Shown piece by piece: positions 8,506 through 17,482 of a stretch of 64,000 bases of DNA. This stretch comes from Streptomyces coeruleorubidus (GTDB taxonomy: Bacteria > Actinomycetota > Actinomycetes > Streptomycetales > Streptomycetaceae), in contig NZ_CP118527.1 in the NCBI RefSeq assembly GCF_028885415.1, positions 7,378,001 through 7,442,000 of the forward strand, in the 5' to 3' direction. Made by a program: the position numbers and the translations under genes. The notes below the pieces were generated by a model that was not told where the DNA came from, did not search any database, and worked only from the letters and a program-made list of their open reading frames with translations. Each line of letters starts with the position of its first letter. Position 1 is the first letter of the stretch.

Positions 8506-9069
8506 ATGGGACACGGCGGAAACGTCATCCAGGAACTGACCACGGATCACCGCGAGGTGGAAGATCTCTTCGCGCGGATCGAAGCGCTGCCCGGGGCCGA
8601 CGAGCAGCGGCGTGTACTGGCGGACCGGCTCACGATGGAGCTGATCCGGCACTCGGTGGCCGAGGAGGAGTACCTGTACCCGGCCGTGCGACGGTACGTC
8701 GACGGGGGAGACGACCTCGCCGACAAGGAGATCGCCGACCACGGCGAAGTCGAGCGCATGCTCAAGGAACTCGAAGACTGCCGGCCCGGCGACGGACGCT
8801 TCGACACGCTGATCCTGCGGCTGAAGAACGCCGTCACCGCCCATGTCAGCGACGAGGAGAACCGGCTCTTCCCGTTGCTGGCCGAAGCCTGTTCCGCCGA
8901 TGCCCTGGCGAAGCTCGGCGAGGAGGTCCGCTCGGCCAAGGACCACGCTCCCACCCGCCCGCACCCCTCCGCGCCGGACACCCCGCCGGCCAACAAACTC
9001 CTCGCGCCCGGTGCCGGCATGGTCGACCGCCTGCGCGACGCGCTCACCGGGCGCGGAAAGCAGGACTGA
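8506..9069 (+). CDS. Hemerythrin (HHE) domain protein
   Basis: A 187-residue cytoplasmic protein with the di-iron four-helix HHE signature: TTDHREVEDLF, RHSVAEEEYLYP, IADHGEVERML and TAHVSDEENRLFP supply the His/Glu ligands. The last 45 residues are Pro-rich and end in an amphipathic GMVDRLRDALTG segment. ATG 8506 is preceded by AAGGAG (8490-8495); an in-frame extension to 8275 has no ribosome site. Such proteins bind oxygen or nitric oxide, or sense oxidative stress. Together with the divergent GlsB-type gene it forms a small stress locus. Confidence 0.87.
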   Translation: MGHGGNVIQELTTDHREVEDLFARIEALPGADEQRRVLADRLTMELIRHSVAEEEYLYPAVRRYVDGGDDLADKEIADHGEVERMLKELEDCRPGDGRFDTLILRLKNAVTAHVSDEENRLFPLLAEACSADALAKLGEEVRSAKDHAPTRPHPSAPDTPPANKLLAPGAGMVDRLRDALTGRGKQD

Positions 9070-9140
9070 CAGACAGGACTGACAGAGGACTGACAGAGGA
9101 CTGACGGGCAGGACGGACCGGCAGGACTGACAGGGCTGAC
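9061..9140 (+). repeat. Degenerate tandem repeat, AGGACTGAC core
   Basis: About six copies of a 9-13 base unit built on AGGACTGACAG follow directly after, and include, the hemerythrin stop codon. Spacing is irregular and no protein is encoded. It probably arose by replication slippage. Confidence 0.6.
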
Positions 9141-9269
9141 GCGCAGGTGGGACGCGAGAGCGAGGAGAGCCGCAGGCGGCCGCCGGTCATGGGCCCGACT
9201 GCCTCTCCTCATCGCGGCCCGCTGGAAGGGGGGCGGTCCGCTCCCGCCCAGGGCCGTACGGGAGGCGGG

Positions 9270-9420
9270 ATGTCAGGTCGGTGGTGCGGCCCCGGCATCG
9301 TGGCGGTGGTGGTCCTGGTCACGGTCGGCGCCTGCGGAACGCCCTCCGAGCGGCGCGACGGCGTCACCGCGCACGTGACGCGATTCGAGCGGGCTCTGGA
9401 CGCCGGACAGCATGAGCGAC
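9270..9420 (+). pseudogene. N-terminal fragment of a lipoprotein
   Basis: ATG 9270, preceded by GGAGG (9261-9265), starts a lipoprotein signal: a hydrophobic IVAVVVLVTVGAC with a lipobox-like VTVGAC, then TAHVTRFERALDAG. After about 50 residues the frame loses protein-like composition and runs into the DUF6766-like fragment in another frame, so the mature domain is missing. Confidence 0.5.
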
Positions 9421-9649
9421 CGGGGTCGCCGCCTGCAACGAAGAGCAACTGCGCCGGCTGCAAGCCCCCGTCGGCTGGACGGAGTACCTGTCCGCCGCGG
9501 ATTTCTGGAGCCGCACACTGCAGAACTGGCAGTCCCAACTGCTGGCCGTCGCCTCCATGGCCGTCCTCTCCATCTACCTGAGGCAACGTGGCTCACCGGA
9601 GTCCAAGCCCGTCGGCGCTTCCGACACCGCCACGGGAGTCGAGGGGTGA
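9416..9649 (+). pseudogene. C-terminal fragment of a DUF6766-like protein
   Basis: An open frame without a start codon gives AACNEEQLRRLQAPVGWTEY followed by DFWSRTLQNWQSQLLAVASM, then AVLSIYLRQRGSPESKPV and a stop at 9647-9649. This is the second half of a small actinobacterial two-helix membrane protein (DUF6766 by memory of the pattern). The first transmembrane helix and start are absent. A lipoprotein start is joined in front of it, indicating a deletion between two genes. Confidence 0.55.
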
Positions 9650-10015
9650 GCGTGTGTGGTCCGCGGGGCCGGCGACGTAGCGGCGAAGCGCCGTCTCCGC
9701 GACGTCGGCCCTGCCCCGGCCGCACCGTGGATACGTCACAAACGTCGCTCGCTCTCCGCGGCGCGCGCCACCTCGTCCAGGTGGACGGCCTCCCCCCGGT
9801 GTTCCTGCTGGGCTCCGCTCAGCGCCTCGAAGACTGTTCGTGGGCCTGGGGTTGGGCCCGGCCGCAGGGTTCGTGCGGGACGGTCCTGCGCGCCCACGTC
9901 CCTCGCCCGGCGCCGCTGCGCCTCGTCGCCTTCCATCTTCTTGCTCACCCTTCTTGCTCACCGGGACAGGGAACTCCTCCCCGTGTGAGTGCGGGTTTCC
10001 GGGTCACCGTGCCGG
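9650..10015. other. Gap without a convincing gene; 12-base duplication
   Basis: No frame on either strand looks like a conserved protein. On the minus strand the sequence TTCTTGCTCACC occurs twice (9938-9949 and 9951-9962), so the start of a possible small basic minus-strand peptide is duplicated. This looks like the eroded end of the preceding pseudogene patch. Confidence 0.5.
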
Positions 10016-10156
10016 TCAGCGGTCCAGCTCTTCCTCGATCGGTGTCTTGGGTACCTCGCGCAGGTGCTGCGACATACCGGGCTTGCCGCCCTGGCGGGCC
10101 TGTTCGCCGCGCTGGGCGTCGAGCGTCGCGTGCGCCCTGCGTCTTGACCTGGTCAC
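10016..10156 (-). CDS. Small hypothetical protein (46 aa), possibly truncated
   Basis: A 46-residue minus-strand frame with GTG start ends in QARQGGKPGMSQHLREVPKT followed by PIEEELDR, a polar C-terminus that looks like that of short conserved Streptomyces proteins. It has no recognisable ribosome-binding site, and it lies in a decaying region, so it may be only the tail of a longer lost gene. Function unknown. Confidence 0.4.
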   Translation of the reverse strand: MTRSRRRAHATLDAQRGEQARQGGKPGMSQHLREVPKTPIEEELDR

Positions 10157-10299
10157 GTCACCATGACTCAAACTGGGACGTAGGGATGCACCTGTTGCAG
10201 GACGGCATCAAGATCGCGATTCTGTGGCTTGACATTGCTAGGGGGAAAGGTGTCGTCACCGTTACCACCTGAAGAGTCCTGTGGACAGCTCTCGCCGCC

Positions 10300-11292
10300 G
10301 TGGTTGCGCTTGCGGCATCGGTGATCTTTTCCGCGTTTCCGAATCTGAGCTCGTTCTGGAAAACCCGCGAGGTGAGAACGGAAGACGAGGCGCGGGATCG
10401 GGTTCAGTCCGAGAAGCCCCCGTTCTCTACGAACGTCAGATATCAAGACGTTATGGCCGTGTGGAAACAGGTCGACTCGCTGTACATTGTTTTTGATACT
10501 CCTTTCAGCCCCTCGGAGAGTGGTGAGCTGGCGGGATTGCGCCTTGAGGAATCCGATTGGGATCGCATTACCGAGCTCATTACGAATCACGGAGCTCGAC
10601 CGGCTGTCGGCGGTCTGTTCAACGAGCAGTACAGCGATCTTGGTGAAAAAATAGCCGGTGATTCCGGGTATGGCCAGCCGTTTTTCCTTGACGTGACAAG
10701 CGGCCGGGACTCCTCGGTTCAAATTGTCGACATGAGGGCCAAGGAAGAGAAGTGCACCACGTCCAGGGCGCAGGCCGTGCTCAGAATTCCCGCCGACGGG
10801 GCAAGTGCGATCGAGAGCATCGCGTTCACCCTGCAGGGGCTGGGTGATGCCAGAGCCCAATTTCCCCAGGATTCCGAGAAAGGGGATGCGGGAAAGCCCT
10901 ACTTCAACCAGAAGGTCGTGTCGGTGGGTGGTTCAAGTGAACCTGTGACCGCCAATGTCACCCCCTACTCCCGACTCAACTCGCGTTGCGAGTGGAGAAT
11001 CCTCGCCACGTACAACACCAGCGACGAGAAGGGTAAGAAATCCGAGATCGAGGATGACGGGAAGGCGCTGGTCACGGAAGGGCTCCCGCAAAATCCCAGA
11101 CAGCTATGGGTCATGGATCCGCACATTCGCAAAATAGTCGAATGCAACGCTGATCCCGAGGGGAGTGAGTGCTGCCGGCCGCTTGTCGCTGAGACCGCAG
11201 GTCCGCCGACTCATGCTCAGGCTTTGGCGCCGAGTCACGAACGCGCCGGCGGGAAGCGCGATGTCGGATGGAAGCGCGTGTCCCGTAAGTGA
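10300..11292 (+). CDS. Hypothetical membrane-anchored extracellular protein, low GC
   Basis: A 330-residue frame begins with a hydrophobic segment (VALAASVIFSAF), so a signal anchor places the rest outside the membrane. The body is polar and acidic, with no motif I recognise; the part around 140-280 has a beta-rich look with two cysteines (EKCTTS, SRCEWRI). The true start is uncertain: in-frame sequence before GTG 10300 continues the hydrophobic stretch to a stop at 10270 with no standard start, so the gene may be 5'-truncated. Base composition is visibly more AT-rich than the neighbours, suggesting recent acquisition. Confidence 0.55.
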   Translation: MVALAASVIFSAFPNLSSFWKTREVRTEDEARDRVQSEKPPFSTNVRYQDVMAVWKQVDSLYIVFDTPFSPSESGELAGLRLEESDWDRITELITNHGARPAVGGLFNEQYSDLGEKIAGDSGYGQPFFLDVTSGRDSSVQIVDMRAKEEKCTTSRAQAVLRIPADGASAIESIAFTLQGLGDARAQFPQDSEKGDAGKPYFNQKVVSVGGSSEPVTANVTPYSRLNSRCEWRILATYNTSDEKGKKSEIEDDGKALVTEGLPQNPRQLWVMDPHIRKIVECNADPEGSECCRPLVAETAGPPTHAQALAPSHERAGGKRDVGWKRVSRK

Positions 11293-11445
11293 CGGGCTCG
11301 GCGTGAGCAAGGCCGTGGGGGGCACGTCCCGGTGTCGGCGGCCGGTGCCGACGGTGCGGAAGGGGTCCGTGACGCCGTCGACCTCCCGGTGGTCAAAACC
11401 ACCAGACGCGGGCGAGTCACTCCGATAGCATGTTCGATCGCGTGA

Positions 11446-11520
11446 CGATCATACTCATTACAACTAACAAATCGACTAAAACAATTGATATCTATAACAA
11501 CGCGGATTTTAGCGCGCATA
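11446..11520. other. AT-rich island upstream of the PAP2 gene
   Basis: About 75 bases rich in A and T (for example CTAACAAATCGACTAAAAC) stand out in a very GC-rich chromosome. They cover the likely promoter and translation start of the following gene. No specific operator was recognised. Confidence 0.45.
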
Positions 11521-12873
11521 AGACGCAGAACCACGCTCGCCGCATGGCCTCGACCACGGACGATGCTGTGGGCCACGGCCGCCGTGGTGGCCCTCGGGTT
11601 TCTCATCGCCTTGGAGATCGCCGCGCGCCGGTTCGGGCTGCCCGGGCCGATCACCTCCCAGGTGCAAGAGGTGGTCGTCGCCCCCAAATCGGGCTTCCTG
11701 CTGTACGCCTGCATGGCGCTGACGATGGTGGTGCTCACCCGGCGGCAACGGTTCATCGCGGTCGGCGTCGCGATCGGTATCGACGCCGTGTTCCTGGTGG
11801 TGCGATGGGCGGTCGGCGCCGATCTGACCGACGGCGGCCATCCCTTCGGCAACGGCGCGTTGTGGGTGATTCTGGGCGTTGCTGTCATCGCGATCACGCG
11901 CCGCACCGGCCAAGAACGTGTCCTGCTGCTGAAGGGCGTCGGACTGGGTCTGCTGCTGCTGGCCGGCCGCAAGACCGGTGACACCTGGCTGCTCATCACC
12001 TCCAAGACCCGGCCCATGGTGCTCGACCAGTACCTGGCCACCGCCGACCACGCGCTGGGCAACCCGTCGTGGCTGGTGGGCCGGATCGTCACGGCCACCG
12101 GCCGGGCCGGTGCCCTCGCCCTCGAAGCCGTCTACGGCCAACTGGCGGTGGCCGCGGTCGTCGTCGCGCTCTACCAGCTGCGCAACGTGGCCGCCGAGCG
12201 CCGCTTCCCGCGCCACCACCTGGTGCGGACCTTCCTGGTCATCGGCCTCCTCGGGCCGGGCATCTACATGATCTTCCCGGTCGTCGGCCCGGTCTTCGCC
12301 TACGGCCCGGGCGCCTCCGGCACCGGCGGCCTGCAGTGGGCGGTGGCCAACCTGTGGCCGGACCTGCCGCCACCGATCAGCGTCGCCCCGCACGAGATGC
12401 TGTACGACGGGATCACCCCCCGCAACTGCATGCCCAGCCTGCACACGGCTTGGGCCACCGCGATCTTCATCCATTCCCGCAGGGGGCCGCGCGTGCTGCG
12501 GTACGCGGGCACGTTCTGGCTGATCGCAACGCTCGCCGCGACGCTGGGATTCGGCTACCACTACGGCGTGGATCTCGTGGCCGGCGTGGTGTTCACGGTC
12601 ACGATCGAGGCGGCCCTGCGCTCGCTCGAACGCGGCTGGGACCGGTCGGGAATCCAGCTGGTCACCTACGGAGTGGCGGTCTTCGCCGCGCTCCTGGTGT
12701 CCTATCGCTATCTGCCGATGGAGATGGCCGAGCGGCCGTGGCTGTTCGGCCCGCTGCTCATTCTGGCGATGGCCTCGGTGATCTACGGCTACGTACGGAC
12801 CACCAGCCAGTGGGAAACGAAGGCAGTGCCGGCCCGGCAGCCGGAACCGGAACACGAACTGGTCAGCGGGTGA
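11485..12873 (+). CDS. PAP2 superfamily membrane phosphatase
   Basis: A 462-residue polytopic membrane protein with about 11 hydrophobic segments. The catalytic half is C-terminal: MPSLHTAWAT (PSxH motif) and FGYHYGVDLVAG (the HxxxD motif) fit the PAP2_3 branch that includes inositolphosphotransferase-like and lipid phosphate phosphatases. The N-terminal half is an extra membrane domain common in actinobacterial members. The start is the TTG at 11485, with no clear ribosome site; the ATG at 11563 is an alternative 26 residues later. The substrate is likely a phospholipid or polyprenyl phosphate. Its 3' end overlaps the convergent small gene by 11 bases. Confidence 0.78.
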   Translation: MISITTRILARIRRRTTLAAWPRPRTMLWATAAVVALGFLIALEIAARRFGLPGPITSQVQEVVVAPKSGFLLYACMALTMVVLTRRQRFIAVGVAIGIDAVFLVVRWAVGADLTDGGHPFGNGALWVILGVAVIAITRRTGQERVLLLKGVGLGLLLLAGRKTGDTWLLITSKTRPMVLDQYLATADHALGNPSWLVGRIVTATGRAGALALEAVYGQLAVAAVVVALYQLRNVAAERRFPRHHLVRTFLVIGLLGPGIYMIFPVVGPVFAYGPGASGTGGLQWAVANLWPDLPPPISVAPHEMLYDGITPRNCMPSLHTAWATAIFIHSRRGPRVLRYAGTFWLIATLAATLGFGYHYGVDLVAGVVFTVTIEAALRSLERGWDRSGIQLVTYGVAVFAALLVSYRYLPMEMAERPWLFGPLLILAMASVIYGYVRTTSQWETKAVPARQPEPEHELVSG

Positions 12874-13237
12874 GCAGGACCGTCAGGGCGCTCACTGCGC
12901 CCGCGCAGGCGAGGACGGCGCAGGCGCAGACGGCGTGGCGGCGGAGCAGGGTGTGCCGGAGGGCGGCGTAGCGGCTCTCGTACTCCTCACGCAGCTCCTC
13001 GGCCCGCCGGACCGTGCTGTGCAGCAGTTCACGGGTGACGTCGAGGCGCCGGCGGACGTAGTGGCCGGTGAGTTCCTCGGCTTGGGCGGTGGTCAGCCAC
13101 GGCATGCGTGCGCAGAGTTCTTCCGCCTCGCGTCGCGCCTGGTCGCGATGGGCGTGCGCGAGGAGGTAGCCCTCGGCCTCGTCGGCCAGCGCGTGCCGAG
13201 GGTCGCCGTGCGGCGTCTCGTTGCCGGCGCCTCTCAC
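12863..13237 (-). CDS. Small tail-anchored hypothetical protein next to ctaD
   Basis: A 124-residue protein of unknown function. The first 90 residues are charged and helical ([20 protein letters not shown], then a coiled-coil-like [17 protein letters not shown]). The last 22 form one transmembrane helix ([19 protein letters not shown]), so it is a tail-anchored protein facing the cytoplasm. GTG overlaps the ctaD stop by 4 bases (GTGA), so it is translated together with the oxidase subunit and could be an accessory or assembly factor. That role is inference. Confidence 0.7.
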   Translation of the reverse strand: MRGAGNETPHGDPRHALADEAEGYLLAHAHRDQARREAEELCARMPWLTTAQAEELTGHYVRRRLDVTRELLHSTVRRAEELREEYESRYAALRHTLLRRHAVCACAVLACAGAVSALTVLLTR

Positions 13238-14946
13238 GGCCGTTCGCCCTTGTGCCCGTCGGCTTCGACGACATCGCGTTTGCCGGTGTTCTCCGCCTCG
13301 TCCAGTTCGGCCACGTCCGGATGGTGCAGGTCGAAGGCGGGGGATTCGGAACGGATGCGCGGCAGGGTGACGAAGTTGTGCCGCGGGGGCGGACACGAGG
13401 TCGCCCACTCCAGGGAACGCCCGTACCCCCAGGGGTCGTCGACCTCGACCCGCTTGCCCTGCTGAGCGGTCTTCCACACGTTGTACAGGAACGGCAGCGT
13501 GGACAGGCCCAGCAGGAACGCGCCGATCGACGAGACGGTGTTCAGCCAGGTGAAGCCGTCCGCGGCCAGGTAGTCGACGTACCGGCGGGGCATGCCCTCG
13601 GCACCCAGCCAGTGCTGCACCAGGAACGTGGTGTGGAAGCCGACGAACAGCGTCCAGAAGTGGATCTTCTCGATGCGGTCGTCCAGCATCGTGCCGGTCA
13701 TCTTCGGCCACCAGAAGCTGAAGCCGCCGAACATCGCGAACACGATCGTGCCGAAGAGCACGTAGTGGAAGTGCGCGATCACGAAGTAGGAGTCGGTGAC
13801 GTGCCAGTCCAGGGGCGGCGAGCCGAGGATGACGCCGGTCAGACCGCCGAAGAGGAACGTGACCAGGAAGCCGGCCGCCCACAGCATCGGCGGCTCGAAG
13901 GACAGCGAGCCCTTCCACATGGTGCCGATCCAGTTGAAGAACTTCACGCCGGTGGGCACGGCGATCAGATACGTCATGAAGGAGAAGAACGGCAGCAGGA
14001 CCGCGCCGGTGGCGAACATATGGTGCGCCCACACCGTCACGGACAGCCCGGCGATGGCGATCGTGGCGCCGATCAGACCCGTGTAACCGAAGATCGGCTT
14101 ACGCGCGAAGACGGGGATGATCTCGGTGATCACGCCGAAGAACGGCAGGGCCAGGATGTACACCTCGGGGTGGCCGAAGAACCAGAACAGATGCTGCCAG
14201 AGGACCGCGCCGCCGTTCTCCGCGTTGAACACCTGCGCCCCGAAGCGGCGGTCGGCCTCCAGCACCAGCAGCGCGGCGGCCAGCACCGGGAACGCCAGCA
14301 GCACCAGCACCGAGGTGAGCAGCACGTTCCAGGTGAAGATCGGCATCCGGAACATGGTCATGCCGGGGGCGCGCATACAGATGATCGTGGTGATGAAGTT
14401 GACGGAGCCGAGGATGGTGCCGAACCCGGACAGCGCCAGGCCCATGAGCCACAGGTCCCCGCCGACCTGGGGAGTGCGCTCCCCACCGCTGAGCGGGGTG
14501 TAGGCGGTCCAGCCGAAGTCGGCGGCGCCCTGGGGGGTGAGCAGGCTGCCGAGCACGATCAGGCCACCGAAGAGGAACAGCCAGTACGAGAGCATGTTCA
14601 GCCGCGGGAAGGCCACGTCCGGAGAGCCGATCTGCAACGGCATGACCGCGTTGGCGAACCCGGCGAACGTCGGCGTCGCGAACAGCAGCAGCATGATCGT
14701 GCCGTGCATGGTGAACGCCTGGTTGTACTGCTCGTTGGACAGCCACTGGATCCCCGGCCGGGCCAGCTCGGCCCGGATGGCCATCGCCAGCGCCCCGGCG
14801 ATGAGGAAGAAGACGAACGACGTGATCAGGTACAGGTGCCCGATCTTCTTGTGGTCCGTCGTCGTCAGCCAGGAGACGATCACCTGACCCGGGCCGCGGC
14901 GCTCCGCCGCCGATACCGGAGCAACCGGTTCGGTATATGTCGCCAT
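13234..14946 (-). CDS. ctaD: Cytochrome c oxidase subunit I (aa3-type), stand-alone copy
   Basis: The 570-residue catalytic subunit of a haem-copper oxidase with 12 transmembrane helices. Haem a ligand region FTMHGTIM, CuB and cross-linked tyrosine motif GHPEVYI, the histidine pair in VWAHHMF, the K-channel lysine in PTGVKFFNW, and the final haem ligands in HFHYVLFG are all present, so it should be active. ATG 14946 has GGGGAG ahead. No ctaC, ctaE or cytochrome bc genes are nearby, so this is a second copy that must borrow the other subunits. It is followed by a translationally coupled small membrane protein. Confidence 0.95.
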   Translation of the reverse strand: MATYTEPVAPVSAAERRGPGQVIVSWLTTTDHKKIGHLYLITSFVFFLIAGALAMAIRAELARPGIQWLSNEQYNQAFTMHGTIMLLLFATPTFAGFANAVMPLQIGSPDVAFPRLNMLSYWLFLFGGLIVLGSLLTPQGAADFGWTAYTPLSGGERTPQVGGDLWLMGLALSGFGTILGSVNFITTIICMRAPGMTMFRMPIFTWNVLLTSVLVLLAFPVLAAALLVLEADRRFGAQVFNAENGGAVLWQHLFWFFGHPEVYILALPFFGVITEIIPVFARKPIFGYTGLIGATIAIAGLSVTVWAHHMFATGAVLLPFFSFMTYLIAVPTGVKFFNWIGTMWKGSLSFEPPMLWAAGFLVTFLFGGLTGVILGSPPLDWHVTDSYFVIAHFHYVLFGTIVFAMFGGFSFWWPKMTGTMLDDRIEKIHFWTLFVGFHTTFLVQHWLGAEGMPRRYVDYLAADGFTWLNTVSSIGAFLLGLSTLPFLYNVWKTAQQGKRVEVDDPWGYGRSLEWATSCPPPRHNFVTLPRIRSESPAFDLHHPDVAELDEAENTGKRDVVEADGHKGERP

Positions 14947-15180
14947 GAGCTCCCCGATCGGCAGTGCGTGTCCAACTCGGCGGAAACTAGTCCCGCTGAT
15001 GCGGCACGGACCTCTGACGTCGGGCTTCGCTGGTCTGAACGGCCGAGCGATTCATGCGAACGAGTGGTGTTCCGTTCATGCGACGGTGTGCGAGCTTTCG
15101 GCCCCAGGTCTGGATCGGCGCTTCGATGCCGTCTCGCCGCCGAGGCATACGCTCGCCCGACGGACGGGATCACCACGCGG

Positions 15181-15729
15181 TTGAACGCCGCGGCCACGGC
15201 ATCGGCCCCTGCTCTCCTGCTGCGCCCCTGGAGGCCGGCCGACGCCGCGGACCTCGTCGACCTGCACCGGGACGAGGCCCTGCGCCGTTGAGTGAGCGCG
15301 GTCGTGCACGACCGCGCCGGAGCGGCACGGTGGGTTCGGGACCAGCGACACGGATGGGAAGCAGGGCACCGTTTCGCGTTCGCCGTCTCGGAGGTCCAAG
15401 CCCACGCCACCGAGGGTGAGTTGGTGGGGCACGCGGTCCTCAAGAACGTCACCCCCGGAGCCTCGTCGGCGGAGGTCGGTCACTGGACCGCGGCGCATGC
15501 GCGCGGCCGGGGCGTGGCTCCCCGGGCCCTGCGGGCGCTGACGGACTGGGCCTTCACCACCTTCGCCGACGGCGGCCTGACCCGCCTGGAGCTGCTGCAC
15601 CAGGCGGACAACACGGCCTCGTGCCGCGTCGCGCAGAAGTGCGGATACGAACTGTCTGCCCTGCGGCCTGCGGCGCCACCCGCGTTCCCGCTCGAAGGTC
15701 ACCTGCACGCCCGCGCACGTGACCTCTGA
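15181..15729 (+). pseudogene. GNAT acetyltransferase interrupted by an in-frame TGA
   Basis: In a single frame from TTG 15181, the sequence LLLRPWRPADAADLVDLHRD, the usual first strand and helix of RimJ/RimL-like acetyltransferases, runs into TGA at 15289-15291. It then continues directly with a GTG and AARWVRDQRHGWEAGHRF, ELVGHAVLKNV, the acetyl-CoA loop ARGRGVAPRAL, and LLHQADNTASCRVAQKCGYE. Homologues have a Trp at the TGA position, so one G-to-A change explains the break. Translation could restart at GTG 15292 and give 145 residues lacking beta-1. It is probably inactive unless the TGA is read through. Confidence 0.7.
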
Positions 15730-15745
15730 GCACGCGGCCCGGGCA

Positions 15746-17482
15746 TCACGCGTTGTCGAGGTCGGCGGCGAGTTCGTCGTGCCAGTGGAGGGAGACCCGC
15801 TGCTGGAGGATCGTCGCCGCGGCGACCGGGAGGGGGAGCCCGAGGAACTCGCGTAGTGCGTGGGCGGCGTTGTCGCGTGCGACCCACGCGGTGAGGTCCT
15901 CGTGGGACACGGGGCCGGTGTCGCCGTGCTGCAGCAGCTCCCTGGTCGCATGGACCTCCGCGGCCAGGGTGCGCATCCGCAGGCCCAGGGGGCCGTCCTG
16001 GTCACAGTCGACGGGCAGGCCGCGGTGGATCCGGTCGAGGGCCTCGGCCACCTCCGGGTAGGTGTCGAGGCGCGTTTCCGATGCCAGGCGCGACAGTTGG
16101 GCCCCCACGGCGGCGCGCAGGCGCTGCGGCGGCGTGTGCTCCACCAGTCCGGCCAGGTCCAAGTGCCGTATCTGTGCCGGGAATGCGCACTCCGAGGCGG
16201 GGAGGTCGTCCAGGAGCGGCAGCAGCAGGGCACTGGTCAGCTCCGCCGGGCCCTCCTTCTCCGGGTCGTAGGCGATGCCGAAGTCCTGTCGCAGTACGGC
16301 CAGGAAGCGGGTGTACGCGGCGGTCGAGCCGGGCCAGAGGTCCACGCCGAGGCGCCGCGCCTCTGGTCCGCCGGCGGTGTTGCTCTTGCGCGGTGACGTG
16401 ACGCGCCGGGTGTCCTCCTGCGGACACGGCACGCCGTCCTCGGCGAAGGTGAGAACGACCTCCGGGCCGTGTCTGGTCAGGACCGCCACGCGCGTGCCGG
16501 CGGACAGCGCGCGCAGCACCTCGGGCCGGGCGAACTGCGCGGCGCCGCCCTCCAGCGTGGCGTACGCCCATCGGTCGGTCTCGCCCGCACGGACCAGGGG
16601 CCGGTGCGCGGCCCACGCGGACTCCGCCGCCCGCTGGGCCTGCCGGCGGTCGCGCGGCCGTACGGTGGCGGGGATCGCGCCGAGCCTGCGCAGCATCTCG
16701 GCCGGAGTCAGGCCGGCGGCGAAGGCGACGTCCGGCTGGTCCGGGAGCGGGGCGGGGCGCGGGCGGTAGGTGCGGACGAAGAAGAGTCGCTGCGTCCCTT
16801 CCTGCCCAGGTGGCGGCGGGGCGCTCCCGGCGAAGTTCGTGAAGACCGGCCGCTGAAGGGCCGGCGGGTCCGACTCCGGCTCGGCGAGTGCCGCGGCCTG
16901 CGCCAGCGGGGAGACCGCGTCGGTGGGCACGGTCCGCGCCTCCTCCCACAGCAGCTTTCCGGCCACCGCCAGGGGGATGCGGTCGAGGAAGGGGAGGCCG
17001 CCCTCCAGGGCGTCCGCGAGGTCGGCCAGGACATGACGCAGCGAGGGCCAGTGCGCGAAGGAGGGCATGTCCTCGTCGAAGCGGCGGCCGACCTGTCCGT
17101 AGCGGGGCCCGGGGCGGCAGGCGATGAGCAGGCCGTCCGAGGGCCGCCGTCCGATGCCCAGGGTGATGGGCAGCGCGTCCTCACCGTGTTCGGCATCCTC
17201 TGCCATGCCTCGGAGGAAGTCCGTGTTCCGCACGATGTCCGCGACACCGCACAGCGGCCCGTAGTACGACAGTTGAGCTGCGCTGTCGTCGAGTTCCACC
17301 CCGTCGTGGCACCGCAGCGAGGCCACCAGGTCCGGGTGGAACGTCACACCGAGCGTGCGCTCGGCGTCCTCGATGCCGGCCTGCGGTGCGGGTGGGCGCA
17401 GGGTGGCGTGGGTGAGGGGAGCGTGCCGGGCCAGCCAGGCGTCGATGCGGGCCCATGACTCCTCGACGGCGGGGATGCTCAT
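15746..17482 (-). CDS. SUKH (SMI1/KNR4) and DUF6461-like protein
   Basis: A 578-residue cytoplasmic protein. Residues about 1-160 match the SMI1/KNR4 (SUKH) fold: an N-terminal WARIDAWL helix, GIEDAERTLGVTFHPDLVAS and CHDGVELDD. Residues about 270-390 resemble DUF6461: DRWAYATLEGGAAQFARPEV, LSAGTRVAVL and VVLTFAEDG. The last 170 residues are helical and unassigned. SUKH proteins often act as immunity proteins in polymorphic toxin systems. No toxin gene is adjacent here, so the role is open. It converges with the GNAT pseudogene and has its own upstream region of 340 bases. Confidence 0.72.
   Translation of the reverse strand: MSIPAVEESWARIDAWLARHAPLTHATLRPPAPQAGIEDAERTLGVTFHPDLVASLRCHDGVELDDSAAQLSYYGPLCGVADIVRNTDFLRGMAEDAEHGEDALPITLGIGRRPSDGLLIACRPGPRYGQVGRRFDEDMPSFAHWPSLRHVLADLADALEGGLPFLDRIPLAVAGKLLWEEARTVPTDAVSPLAQAAALAEPESDPPALQRPVFTNFAGSAPPPPGQEGTQRLFFVRTYRPRPAPLPDQPDVAFAAGLTPAEMLRRLGAIPATVRPRDRRQAQRAAESAWAAHRPLVRAGETDRWAYATLEGGAAQFARPEVLRALSAGTRVAVLTRHGPEVVLTFAEDGVPCPQEDTRRVTSPRKSNTAGGPEARRLGVDLWPGSTAAYTRFLAVLRQDFGIAYDPEKEGPAELTSALLLPLLDDLPASECAFPAQIRHLDLAGLVEHTPPQRLRAAVGAQLSRLASETRLDTYPEVAEALDRIHRGLPVDCDQDGPLGLRMRTLAAEVHATRELLQHGDTGPVSHEDLTAWVARDNAAHALREFLGLPLPVAAATILQQRVSLHWHDELAADLDNA

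Noticed and set aside
9061..9140. Short repeats that could suggest a CRISPR array
   Set aside because: Units are 9-13 bases with no spacers of constant length and no cas genes; it is a slippage-type tandem repeat.
9736..9948. 70-codon minus-strand frame starting MSKKMEGDEA
   Set aside because: It begins in a 12-base duplication and its body is low-complexity; no support beyond openness.
13108..15291. 727-codon plus-strand frame opposite ctaD
   Set aside because: Low-complexity antisense frame. Only its last 37 codons are meaningful and belong to the interrupted GNAT gene.
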